DNA of 64,000 nucleotides from contig CADCXA010000006.1 of the NCBI GenBank assembly GCA_902806565.1, positions 1,364,001-1,428,000 of the forward strand, read 5' to 3'. Every line of letters starts with the position of its first letter. The stretch's first letter is position 1. Of this stretch, positions 53,662 through 64,000 are shown piece by piece. Source of the DNA: Hypoxylon rubiginosum (lineage: Eukaryota; Ascomycota; Sordariomycetes; Xylariales; Hypoxylaceae). Both the position numbers and the translations under genes were made by a program. Below the pieces are notes generated by a model, which worked only from the letters and a program-made list of their open reading frames with translations, ran no database searches and had not been told where the DNA came from.

Positions 53662-54669
53662 CCTTGGAAGGCCACACCTTGTATTTACATTCCCGCCTTC
53701 GAAGATGTCATCAACTCTCTGCTTTTGAACGAACTCGAATCTTACCAGAGTCACGTAACCAGCTGGCTTGAGTCCCTCGGCGTATATCAGTCAGAGAAAG
53801 AGGAATATTATCAAGCAGACCCCGAAATAACACCTACTACGGCCATCCCCTCCACGATGTCGAGCAGTGACTCCGAGACATCGTCCAACGCGGACGCCGC
53901 CCGAATCGATTTTCTCGAAAAGAGTGATTATCGATCAATGAACCTCGCTGCACTCGGAATTAACTATCGAGCGCGGGACAAGTCATCAACCCCGGCTTGG
54001 GTCGCGGATCTCATTGCCAAGATGCAAAAGGCTTGCCTCGACGAAGAGGCTCGGTTAAAAAAGCCGAGACCCATAAATAGCCAATCCCAATTATCGAAAG
54101 AAATTCTCCTGGAACCTAAGGAGCCTCCCATTGGAATGTCTTCTGGGCTCCTATTCAAACAGCATATTATTCCTCGCAACCCTGCCCGCTACTGGATCGA
54201 AATTGCTGATCCGAAACCTGATATGGTCTTGGGATATGAAGCCTCGATATCGGCGTTCTCTCGGCTGGCTACTTCGGAGCGGCTTTGGAGACAGAAGGAT
54301 TTACTCTATGTTAATAGCGACTGCTTGATGTTTCCCTACCTTATTTGGAACGAAGTCCCATGGGATTGTACTAGGAGGGCTATAATTAACAAATGCCTCG
54401 GCGAATCCGCAGCATGTATACATGTAAATGAACGGGTGTTCAAAGAGGGCAATGTTGTGTTTAGCATTGTTCCAGGTGACCGCAACATCCTTCTTAATGT
54501 TATGTGGAAGGAAGATGACGAGTATCTCTCGACGACTTTTGAGACGTTGAACCTTTGCAATTTGGACGAATATACGAAATACGGGAGGATCTTACTTAAC
54601 ATCCACGACTGGGCAAAAGGAGAGAGGTTGGCAGCCATAACGAAGGGTCTTGATGCGTGGAAAGGATGA
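53662..54669 (+). CDS. Unassigned protein, 5' end unresolved
   Basis: An open frame with no stop from 53662 to 54669. The first in-frame ATG is at 53857 (270 residues), but the upstream codons also look coding (for example HVTSWLESLG), and a CGATAG acceptor-like end at 53656-53661 suggests an earlier exon that I could not place. The N-terminal part is Ser-rich; the body has LAALGINYRARD, WVADLIAKMQKACLDEEARL and YWIEIADPKPDMVLGYE, and ends NLDEYTKYGRILLNIHDWAK. The arrangement recalls fungal proteins of unknown function with a degenerate nuclease-like (PD-x-E/K) core, where PKPDMVLGY would be the PD strand. I do not see a clear second catalytic motif, so this is only a suggestion. Function unknown. 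Confidence 0.6.
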   Translation, partial: PWKATPCIYIPAFEDVINSLLLNELESYQSHVTSWLESLGVYQSEKEEYYQADPEITPTTAIPSTMSSSDSETSSNADAARIDFLEKSDYRSMNLAALGINYRARDKSSTPAWVADLIAKMQKACLDEEARLKKPRPINSQSQLSKEILLEPKEPPIGMSSGLLFKQHIIPRNPARYWIEIADPKPDMVLGYEASISAFSRLATSERLWRQKDLLYVNSDCLMFPYLIWNEVPWDCTRRAIINKCLGESAACIHVNERVFKEGNVVFSIVPGDRNILLNVMWKEDDEYLSTTFETLNLCNLDEYTKYGRILLNIHDWAKGERLAAITKGLDAWKG

Positions 54670-55769
54670 ATAGATCCTTTGCCCTTGCGAGAGATTGAGC
54701 AGCTTACTGGCACCTAAGTTATCTCGAATGTAGAAGCAGGTTATAGTTATGAGGGATACGTCTCATGAGAAGTTTAGATCATTTTGGTATTGATATTTTG
54801 GCTAACCTTGATCAATACGTTGAGACTAGCACCTAAAACAATTTCCTGTGACCTTGTTATCACCCGCCGATCTTGCTGCGAAGACTGGCTCTGCTGTAGC
54901 GTGATCCAAGAGTCTAACTAAAAGAGATAGGGAGAGGAAGAACAGTAAGCAACGACCTCTACCCAACACTAGCTACTTCAAGCATTAAAATCCGATAACT
55001 TAAGGTCAGAGTTGGTGCTATATCTACATTACTGATCATCATGATACCTTCTTGCCAACCTAATTATTTAATTAAAGGACTTTAGCTAATAATACACTTG
55101 TTGCTCTCACACAAGTACACAACACCAGTACACATCATATTAGGCAAACGAACGTATATTAGCAAGCAACGTCTACTTTAGCAGTCAAGCAAATGTAATA
55201 AGCCTTCAAGACTCTCGGGTGTGCTAAAGCTAACCGAGTCGTGGCTGTGATGCCCCTAGAGAGCGCAGCCCCTGAGCTTGAAGGGCTAAGCAAGGCTTAG
55301 GATACTTCCTAATCGAAGAACAACGGCCGTACTGCCTGTTGCTAGGTGTAAGGCTATCTTAACCTTGGCCGTGGCTGTGTGGTAGCTGTCGGTGGAAGCT
55401 GCCACGACCGATTAACAGCAGCACGGCAAACTTCTCGACGTTATCTTCCGTTATCAATTAGAACCCGAGCTCTGCGGCCCATGTCGGTGAACGGATCCCC
55501 TGGACTTGCCATATGGCGTCTGCATCTTTAGCTCGATCGTTTCTGTCAGATCGGCTATGAGCGATGACTCGAGGTGAACGAGGAGTCCCAAGATCTGTAG
55601 GTTTGCATGTGCAGGACCACAGGCTATTCTGGTGCGGAATTCGGGCTTGGACCGTTTACCATTTAGACCTCAACAGTCGAGAGCTAGACAACGCTGGGAT
55701 GCTTTGCCTGTCGGCTCATACAGCCTGCGTTAGTCAGAGTAATGATGCGGTTCGCCTGTCGTATGTAAA
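54670..55769. other. Intergenic region between convergent genes
   Basis: 3' flanks of the unassigned gene and of UPF1. No gene or RNA is recognised. Confidence 0.55.
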
Positions 55770-58700
55770 TCAATCAAATCCATTGCCAAGTTGACTAGCA
55801 AAGGCTGTGCTGACGGACTTTTCATCATCATCGAATCGACGCCGGAAGCCGTTTGCATAGCCTGGGAAACTAGAAGTGTCTGCCACATGTTGCTTGAGCC
55901 GATCGCTCTGAGTGTACGATGTCGGTCGAGAACGAAGAGCGTCCGGGAGTCCAGCTCCAAGGCTGGCGCCGCCCTGCCCTACGCCTTTGCTTCCGATGAC
56001 ACTAGCGGTGCCATCGGTGTACTCAGAAGTGGCAACGCTCTCGCCGGCGATACTTTCCGTCCCCCGACCTCTGCCTTTACCCCCTACCCGACCTCCGGGC
56101 GTCGCATTAAAACCCGGTAGGCCAGGCCACTGCTCCGGGTTGAAGCTAGAAAACATCTGCGGGAAAGCCGCGTTACCCAGTCCAGCACCTCCAAGAGCGG
56201 AGCTGTGAATGCTAGACGCGTCATCAGGGACATAAGAAACCATGGAACTTGACTCGAAATCCTGGGGCACGTTGTGACCGTTGTATCCAGACGAGCGACC
56301 GTTGGAATAGCCGCCAGAAACGTATGATAGCTGTTGAGGGCGTGGCCGATACGTGTTCTTGGGTCGACTGAATTGTAGCAGAGACGTCTGCAAGTTCGTC
56401 AGAGGTCCTTCAACAAGACACTTGCGCTCCTTGAAGTGGACGAGGAGGTGATGCCACAGATCGTGTTTAGACAGAACTTTCGGGTTACCGATGATCACAA
56501 GACCAAATTTTGCACGGGTTAGAGCAACATTCAATCGTCGAGGATCAGAAAGGAATCCAATACCCTGGTTATCGTTGGATCGTACGCAGGACAAGACAAT
56601 AAAATCCTTCTCACGACCTTGGAAGGCATCGACAGATGCAACTTCGACCTCTTTGTACGACTCCTTCTTGAAGGTGCCCGTGTTCTGCATCGTGGTGACA
56701 ATGTAACTGCGTTGACCTTCGTATGGGGTAATAACACCAATATCGGACGGTCGCACACCGGCTTTGAAGAAGCGAGTCACAATCTTTTCCACATTGGAAG
56801 CTTCGGTCCGGTTGAGGTATGACGTTCCGGAAGCAGATATTTCTTCGTTGCCCAGATTAGACCAGAACATCATGGGCATCTCGGCAACCGGCCAAGGGAA
56901 GTCCACGTCTTTGCGAAGTCTGTTCGGTGCAGAGACACCATTCTGAAGGGATCCTTCGTAGAACATATTTGATGGGAATTCAGATAGGCAAGGATGCATT
57001 CGATACTGAATGTTAAGCCGAATAGGGGTAAACCCAAGTCGAACCAGGCGCTCAAAAAGAGACTGGTTTAAGCCGGCCTTGGCAGCCTTCTTGTTCATGA
57101 TCACGGGTCCTAGTTGTTTGTGGTCTCCAACCAGGACGACTTGCTTGCAACCCAAAACAAGGGGGATCATGCATTCGGGTTCGGCAGACTGCGTAGATTC
57201 GTCAATAAGAACGTTGCGAAACTTTATCTTGGCCAAACGGGGATCTCCAGCACCGACACAGGTGCAACAGACCACATCGGCATTGTTGAGGATCTCGCGC
57301 TCGGCAGCACGAGTTAATTGTTTATATTTCTTCTCATCCTGGCTCGAGAGCTCGCCTTGATCGCCCTTGAGCTGAGAGAGCTTCATCAGATCAGGGTTAG
57401 TCTCCAGCATGCGGACTTGTTCATGAAGTGCTAGGAAGCTGACGGAAGATTCAACATCTTCACGCGACTTGGCTGTAAGGCGCACAGCCTTCAGGCCCGT
57501 TAGGTTGATACGTTCACAAAGCTGGTCGACAGCAACGTTAGAAGGCGCGCACACTAGAACTTGGCCGTTGTTCATCTTTGCCAAGTGGTAGATGATCGTC
57601 GCGGATGTGACCGTTTTACCAGTTCCCGGAGGACCTTGAATGAGACTGAGGGGTGTGTGTAGGACGTTCTTGATAGCGCTGATTTGGCTGCTGTTCAGCT
57701 CTGGAAGACCTGGAACGCTGAACTTCTTAGGCAAGTTGGTCTTCATGGGAGCGACAGCGACTTCGTGGCCGAGAAGCTTGTGAAAAATATATCCTGATAC
57801 ACTCATCTCATCCACAGCGAACGTCTTCATCGCAGCTTGCATGCGGTCGTAAGATGTGGCTTTCCAGACATAGTCGGCTGAGAAATTATGGGTGCATTCG
57901 GTCGGGACAGACTTATCGTTTCCTGTCTTGCGCAACTCCAGAGTGACCTCGTCGGACTGGTTGTTGGGAATCTTGACCACATACCCTACCCCCTCCCAGG
58001 AAGGGCGAAGCTCGCCCTTGTATTTAATGCGCATCTCATCACCTACAGCTAATTTGACGTCGCCGGATTCTAATTTCGGGAACGTAAAACTAGCGAGATG
58101 CTTGGTGTTGAGACCTATATCCCATCGAACGACCAGACCATCCTCGGATTGAGCCTCCTTGAGTTTTTTATCGTAGTCGGACTCCATCTTAACAAGAGGA
58201 CCGAATATGTTCTGGTACTGGTATGGATCTTCGTACTTGAGAAGAACCGGGAGCGGATCATCGTCAATACTGGCTGCCTTTTCGAGATCGGCAATAGTGG
58301 CGCCGGAATTTTCCTTCCACATCTCCTCTAGCTTCGCAATCATCGGAGGGGTCAAGTGTCGAGCACGAAGCTGTTCATTATCGCTTGGCGGGGAGACGAG
58401 CCATGGTAAGAAGCCTCGGTCCTCGATTAAGGGCTGCCACCTAGAGGTATCCCAGCTCATATCCTTAGAAGAAGGCGTCGCAGCGCAAGGCTGGCGGCAT
58501 AAGAGAACAACGACAGTGTCGGATTTTGCGGGGATGAAACCGAGGAGGAAGACATTCTTTGTACCGCAGTTATAGCATTCGAGCGTCGTATCGCCAAGTG
58601 TAGACTGAGGGTGAAGTTGGACTTCTTTGTGTCGAGCTCGGACTAGATGGTTGACAATATGCGACGAGCTTGCATTTCCTCGGGCGCTGCAAAACCATTT

Positions 58701-59111
58701 ATTGCAAGCAAGGCATTTCACAACCGAGCCTGGGGAATGAATACCACAGTACCTTTATCAATATGTTAGCAGCTCGGTTTATGTGCAGCCTAACTATCTC
58801 AAGGAGACCTACGCGCAAGCATGTGGTGGTAGTTTCTTTTCCTCCTCAGGGGACTTGAGATTCACACCTTTCATGGCCCCAACGGGTACGCTCGCCATGC
58901 TCTCGGTGTCGTCGTCGTCGAAGGTTTCGGTCTCATTATCGTCGTCATCATTTCGTCGTCTTGCGCTACCTAAACCTCCACGGCCGCCATATTTGCCATA
59001 TAAAAGGCTTTCATCGGGGTCAAGGGTAGATAGATCGTCATCGCCAGCGTTAATAGCTGCTGCTGAGTCGGATACAAGATGATTACCCAGGTGGGTAAAA
59101 GCGCCCTCCAT
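55770..59111 (-). CDS. UPF1: UPF1 RNA helicase (nonsense-mediated decay)
   Basis: Two exons, 58813..59111 and 55770..58752, give 1,093 residues. UPF1 is the SF1 ATP-dependent RNA helicase that drives nonsense-mediated mRNA decay in the cytoplasm. The splice completes the zinc-binding CH domain (residues 98 to about 260): [44 protein letters not shown], then [20 protein letters not shown]. The helicase core shows motif I GPPGTGKT (about 470), motif Ia [11 protein letters not shown], motif [12 protein letters not shown], then [16 protein letters not shown], and motifs V/VI with [10 protein letters not shown] and NVALTRAK. The N-terminal ~95 residues are acidic; the C-terminal ~150 are Gly/Ser-rich and disordered. 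The first intron begins GTAGGT. It is divergent from IMP4, with 832 bp between the start codons. Confidence 0.97.
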
Positions 59112-59943
59112 CGTAGAGCCGTCAGCCGGCTAGGAGAGCCGGGTTCTGGAAGGCAGCTGCTTTTCTACCGAGGTTTGTTAGTATGTGTTGAGATATTGAA
59201 ATAATGACTACTCGAAGGTAGTATGCCCAGCTGCCTGGGTACAGTATTGGGTGGACAGATAATCAGGCGAGATAGAGAGGTAAATATATGGTGGGCGAAA
59301 GTGCGGCGGAAAGCGGGAAAGTAGTGGATGGAGTGAAGATTGGAAGAGCACCGAGACAAAGGCTACCTTAGGTTAGGTATATGTAGGTAGTAATTAGTAG
59401 CTTACCTGTTCAGATACTAGTGACACAGTGATCACAGATAGTAAATATTTTCCTGTCCTGTCGCAACCGTTAATCGGCGCAGGGAAATGGTCTGTGTTGA
59501 AGTTCTGAGTCAAAGAGAAAAAGGATGTCACATTGTGGAATTCTGCAACTTTGAATTTCTGAGAATGCGATAACTTTCGCGCTTGCATCGCTCAATGTGG
59601 CGGGCGGAAATCCAAGCGGGATGGTGGGTCCTACTTAGGCGCTTGGACCAATGATCATGTCGAGCACCTGGCAGCGTACCTGTAAGTACCTAGGTACCTT
59701 ATCAGAGCCTGAGAAGTCCGATAAGCCGCAGTGTTGACTTGGAAATTTTCCAATTGATTGCATGTGCGTACCTAAGTTGAGCCTCGCAACTTTTTAATGT
59801 TCTAGAACAGATCGATATTAAGAATCTCGCAAAGTCCAACTGCGAGTTATTTCGTACCTAAACCGAGTACGTGACGAATACTTCGCCCTAGGTGTCTATA
59901 GATATCTATATCTCACTTTTCGCTATCACTACCCATTAACAAA
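59112..59943. other. Divergent promoter region of UPF1 and IMP4
   Basis: Contains an AGTACCTAGGTACCT-type palindrome at about 59685-59700 and one TGAGTCA at 59506-59512. No gene is seen. Confidence 0.55.
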
Positions 59944-60959
59944 ATGATTGTAGGTTGAATCCAAGATTTGATATTCTGAAATATTCTGAAAATGTACTAA
60001 CACCAACATTTGCAGCGTAAACAAGCTCGACAACGCCGTGACTATCTCTACAGGAGGGCTCTGCTATTGCGCGACTCCGAAATAAGCGAGAAAAGAGCGA
60101 AACTAAGAGCATCCCTAGCAACTGGTAGACCCTTGGATCCCTCCGTCGCAAACGACAAGGAACTGAGGAAGGACTATCAATTCGACGAATCTCGACCGGA
60201 TCGAAGTACGAATGAGGAGCTAGATCTCGATGATGAATACTCGCAACTGTCTGGAATAGTCGACCCCCGAATCCTCGTTACCACGTCTAGAGATCCGTCC
60301 GCCCGCTTGTCAGCATTTGCTAAAGAGATCCGCCTGCTGCTCCCGACAGCCATCCGGCTCAATCGCGGTAACTTGATTCTTCCAGATCTTGTCCGGTCAG
60401 CCCAGGCAAGCGGTCTGAGTGACTTGATTCTTCTCCATGAGCACCGAGGTGTTCCCACGGCTTTGACGCTTTCTCACCACCCGCATGGCCCAACCATATC
60501 ATTCTCCTTGCACAATGTCGTGCTTCGTCATGATATCCCTAATAGTATTCGAGGAACTGTTAGCGAGTCGTATCCACACTTGATATTCGAGGGTCAGTAC
60601 TATACACGTCGACGTGCTCCATACCTACTAACATCAAGATTATAGGCTTTACTTCTCGCCTTGGTGCAAGGGTCGTCAAGATTTTAAAACACATATTTCC
60701 TCCGCGGGAGCCGTTAACGAGCAAAACGAAACTCGGAAGCCGAGTGGTCACATTCAAGAACATTGAAGATTCGATAGAAGTACGACATCACGTTTTCGTC
60801 AGAACTGGATACGATAGCGTAGAGTTGTCAGAAGTCGGGCCCCGAATGACGATGAAAGTATTTGAGATCCGAAGCGGTACGTTGGACAACAAGGATGGCG
60901 ATGTTGAGTGGCACCTGAACCAGTACACGCGAACGAGCCGCAAGAAGAATTATCTTTGA
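59944..60959 (+). CDS. IMP4: U3 snoRNP protein Imp4 (Brix domain)
   Basis: Three exons: 59944..59949 (only two codons, Met-Ile), 60016..60592 and 60646..60959, giving 298 residues. Imp4 binds U3 snoRNA with Mpp10 and Imp3 in the small-subunit processome and is needed for early 18S rRNA cleavage. The start [17 protein letters not shown] is the conserved Imp4 N-terminus and requires the six-base first exon, joined by GTAGGT...TTGCAG. The Brix-domain blocks are [31 protein letters not shown] across the second intron, and [19 protein letters not shown] near the end. Length is close to yeast Imp4. Confidence 0.95.
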
Positions 60960-63312
60960 GATTGGTCAGACGAAACCCTCTAGACCCAATTTATGGCAAT
61001 CCCAGCCGTACTCGTGCTGGTCGATTCGCAAATCCTTTCAGAGAAATATGTGACGCCATGGGGAATGATGGACCTCGTTTCGTAACCAAGCGAATCTCCA
61101 TACGAGCATATAACTGTCTTGTACGATCTTTTGCAGCACTTCATCGGCGAAACATATGAACAGAAGTTCACAGATGAGCAATTCCGTTGCGGATGACCGG
61201 TCCATAACGGGGAAGTTTGGTAATGGGCTCGCGTTTAGTCTACGGCATCTTTTCTCGGTCACCACTGGGCAACCCCTGAGCCGGCGCATCAGTATTTTAT
61301 TAGGACAGACATTGCTATGTCCGTGTTTCTATGACATGAAATCATGGCAAGACCGCATAATCTAGTAGGAGATCTTCTGAAAGAACGTCTTCTGAGAGGC
61401 AAAGAATATTCTGTCTCTACGATAGTCTTGAGCGATTCATAGTAATAGAAGAAATCGCGAGACAGGCAGCTGGCGGGAGGCAGCAGTGGAGTTTACCGGC
61501 AAAAATATAGGTGACCGGAGTCAAGTCTCGGATAGGGCTGACCTCTCAGCATGTGGGGTTTAGACTAAGCCTAGGTACCTACATCCAGCAAAGAGCTCTC
61601 AAAAGAAACTTAAGTCATCAGGATAGGCCGGCGATAGACTTGCAATAGCCGGCGTGGCCGTGAGACAAACCAAAAGAATTTCAATAGCTGTACCAAGTAG
61701 CAATCTTTTTAGCCAGCAAGTCTCAGTTCCGGTGATTTGATTTGATAAGTCAACTTTTCGCAACTGCTGTGAAATAGGCAGCTGTCGAGACAGGATAGAC
61801 CGGGCATTGCGGCATTAGTAGTGGTGGGAGAGCCAATAGGAAAGTCAGCTAACTGCAACAACGGTTGCGCGTGCTCTAAGCCTTATGCATACGACATCGA
61901 AGGATCATTTATATGGAAATGTGTATAACTTAGGTATGTTCAAGGCTAGAGGCAGACTAGTAGATCAAGTACCATTACTCGTGGATCCTAGCAGGCTGGC
62001 AGGTCGGGGGTCGCACATATAGGGGATCTTGTCTTGATAATTCAGTTTTTGACCGCCACTACTCCAAGATTCAGTAGCCACTCAACCAGGTCAACCAGTA
62101 TATTAGGTAGCCATAGATGATGAATAGGAGGTACCTTTTGGAGTTGGACATTGGAGATTGGAGGCTATCAAAAAAGTTGAGCATCACAGCCCCGGAAGCT
62201 GACGATAGGGATTCGCCATTGGGCGGGCTCAGGCGGGGCTAGCGGGTGGAAAGCCTGCGGCTAAACCTTGTAGGGTAGTAGGAATAGCGGGGGCTGTGCT
62301 TATTTTTGTACATACATACCTGTATGTATTTGTATTTTTGGGCTGTACCCAAGTGCCAAGTTAGCGTCGAATATGTACATACATACAATACAATAACCTC
62401 CCCTACCTCATTATCTACCTTGTACAGCCATACCTAACTCCATACTCCGTCCTTGCCATTGACGATGACGATCGGTTTAGGTACCTGGCTATCATTTAGT
62501 GTCTCATTTCCTAGTCCTGATTGGTAGCGGAGTACTTCCCAGCACTAAGATAAATTGTCATCTAGCCTGTGCGAGCTTCGCTTTTCTTTGTCCAAGCCAC
62601 CTACAGCTCCGAGGGACCAAGCAACCAAGGTCAGCCATCAGTTGCCCATCCGTCCATCAGTCCATCTCTCCCAACTTGTATAATTAGTAAGGACAAGACG
62701 GGTATGAGAGTATGATTAGTCTGAAAACCAGAACTGAAAATTGGTAGTGGCCTTGAATAAGAAAAAAAAAACAGCAGTTCAAGATCATTTCAAGATCATT
62801 TCGGTCCTTTCCTTCTACACTAGTTTCCTTTCAGGCCTTTTTCTGCCCTTTTGCGCCTCTGCTCCTTTACAGTAATTTACAAATTGCCCAGCAAAGCTCC
62901 GACCAGTCAACCACCACGCGACCGTTTCCCCCGCCGATCGCAACAAGACGACTAAGAACAGGGTGAACTGGGTGATTGGAGCGGAAAGGCCTGCAAGCAT
63001 TGGTCCAGACGTCACTTCGGTCAGCAGGGAGCAGGGGGAGAACCCATACCCATCTACCCATCTCCAAGCACCAAGCACCAAAGTACCAAGCCCCAAAGGC
63101 CCGTGTGCACCGGAACAAGTAGCTGTACATTGCATCGATCTGGTCAATTTTTATCTCCTCCAACTTCTGTTTTTTTCCCTTCCTACAACCACACATCGTC
63201 GTACTCGACAACTTCCCACGCTCCTCCTCGCCCGCGACTCTGGCCTGAGACCTGAAATCTAGCCGGACGCGAACGCTTTCTATTCAATAAGGGCGACGGT
63301 CTAGTACTCGTC
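60960..63312. other. Intergenic region between IMP4 and the syntaxin gene
   Basis: No gene is supported. 62310-62395 has TACATACATAC/GTATGTA inverted runs. 63000-63300 is a C-rich leader likely to be the promoter and 5' UTR of the syntaxin gene. Confidence 0.5.
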
Positions 63313-63963
63313 ATGTCTTACGGTCAATATCAAGGCAACCCTTACCAGCAAGGCCCTTCGGCCGAGCAGGGTTATGGTTACGACCAAGTAAGCAAAATAG
63401 CATCGTCGCCATCGACGCCGAGTGCGCACGAGCACGGGTCGATAGTTATCTGACAACTAACAATTATATAGGAGCATGAGCTGCAGAGCTATCCTCAGCA
63501 AACAGGTTCGGACACGCTAGCACAACAAGACTTCCTCGGTCGGATTCAATTTCTACGTAATGAGATCGGTACGCTTTCGAGCAATGTGCGATCAATTGCA
63601 TCGCTGCATCAACGCGCGTTAGCCGAGGCCGACGGTGGCGTCGCCTCGCAACAACTAGAACGCATCGTCGCCGACACGCAAACGTTGAACGGCGGTATCC
63701 GCGACCAGCTCAAATTCCTAGCAAATGACGCCAACAGGACAACCGGCGCCGGCCACAGTCTAAAGGAGCGACAAGTTGCCACCATCAAAGCCGAATTTGA
63801 GCGCGAATTGCGCAACTACCAAGAGGAAGAAGGTTCCTATAGTCAACGATACCGTGACCAGATCGCCCGTCAATACCGCATTGTCAACCCCGATGCTACT
63901 GAGGATGAAGTCCATATGGCAACCGAAGCTGACTGGGGTAATGAGGGTGTTTTCCAGACCGCC
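63313..63963 (+). CDS. Sso1/2-type plasma-membrane syntaxin (3' partial)
   Basis: Exon 1 63313..63387 and exon 2 63472..63963; an intron beginning GTACGT then runs past the window end. 189 residues are visible. The start MSYGQYQGNPYQQ is a Gln/Tyr-rich tail. After the splice come the Habc helices: LAQQDFLGRIQFLRNEIG, SNVRSIASLHQRAL, DQLKFLANDANRT, then RQVATIKAEFERELRNYQ and YRDQIARQYRIVNPDATEDE, which is the syntaxin family order. WGNEGVFQTA marks the linker before the SNARE motif, which lies beyond the window with the C-terminal anchor. The protein would act as a t-SNARE for exocytic vesicles at the plasma membrane. The ATG is the first in frame and has a purine-poor context. Confidence 0.93.
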
Positions 63964-64000
63964 GTACGTTTTTCTGTCACCCAATCTTTTGATTTCCCCC

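Noticed and set aside
59506..59512. TGAGTCA between UPF1 and IMP4 (and one at 32591)
   Set aside because: Single copies of this heptamer are expected by chance several times in 64 kb; only the pair upstream of argininosuccinate synthase stands out.

Overview
The window looks like nuclear DNA of a filamentous ascomycete (Pezizomycotina, probably a sordariomycete; this placement is inference). Genes are split by many short introns, mostly 50-90 nt, with GTRNGT donors, CTRAY branch sites and YAG acceptors. Coding DNA is rich in G and C at third positions. The gene set is typical of such fungi: a highly reducing polyketide synthase (PKS), an ArAE/BRE4-type membrane transporter, a four-ZZ NBR1 autophagy receptor and a Barentsz-like protein. 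I resolve 19 protein genes, two of them cut by the window ends. I see no tRNA, rRNA, CRISPR array or intact transposon.

Layout. 1-2.9 kb: the 3' end of a SAC-domain phosphoinositide phosphatase, convergent with a BMT6-like 25S rRNA methyltransferase. 5.2-7.7 kb: transketolase, with a GC-AG last intron. 8.2-9.1 kb: an unassigned low-complexity protein. 10.2-13.5 kb: the ArAE/BRE4-like membrane protein. 14.5-15.9 kb: the COPII vesicle protein Erv41. 16.9-19.8 kb: the NBR1-like receptor. 19.8-26.8 kb: about 7 kb with no recognisable gene. 26.8-29.0 kb: the Btz-domain protein. 30.4-33.8 kb: an aspartic peptidase without a visible signal peptide and an aminodeoxychorismate lyase. 34.5-36.6 kb: Tom70. 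37.2-46.9 kb: an FSH1/LovG-family serine hydrolase divergent from a 2,158-residue PKS. 47.3-48.6 kb: an AhpC/TSA-like protein. 49.9-52.3 kb: argininosuccinate synthase in 14 exons. 53.7-54.7 kb: an unassigned protein. 55.8-59.1 kb: the UPF1 helicase, divergent from IMP4 (59.9-61.0 kb). 63.3 kb to the end: the 5' part of an Sso1/2-type syntaxin.

How the genes work together. Most are housekeeping genes without a shared pathway. The exception is the PKS with its divergent hydrolase at 37.2-46.9 kb. The PKS reads through intact, and its KS, AT, KR and ACP active sites are conserved. Its DH has lost both catalytic residues (His to Tyr, Asp to Glu), its ER nucleotide-binding motif is degenerate, and no C-methyltransferase domain is present. 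Together with a LovG-family hydrolase this could be a minimal, ketoreduction-only polyketide system, and it is the best candidate here for an undescribed pathway. The second notable locus is argininosuccinate synthase: it has internal exons of 14, 17 and 19 nt, and its upstream region carries two perfect TGAGTCA (Gcn4/CPC1-type) sites.
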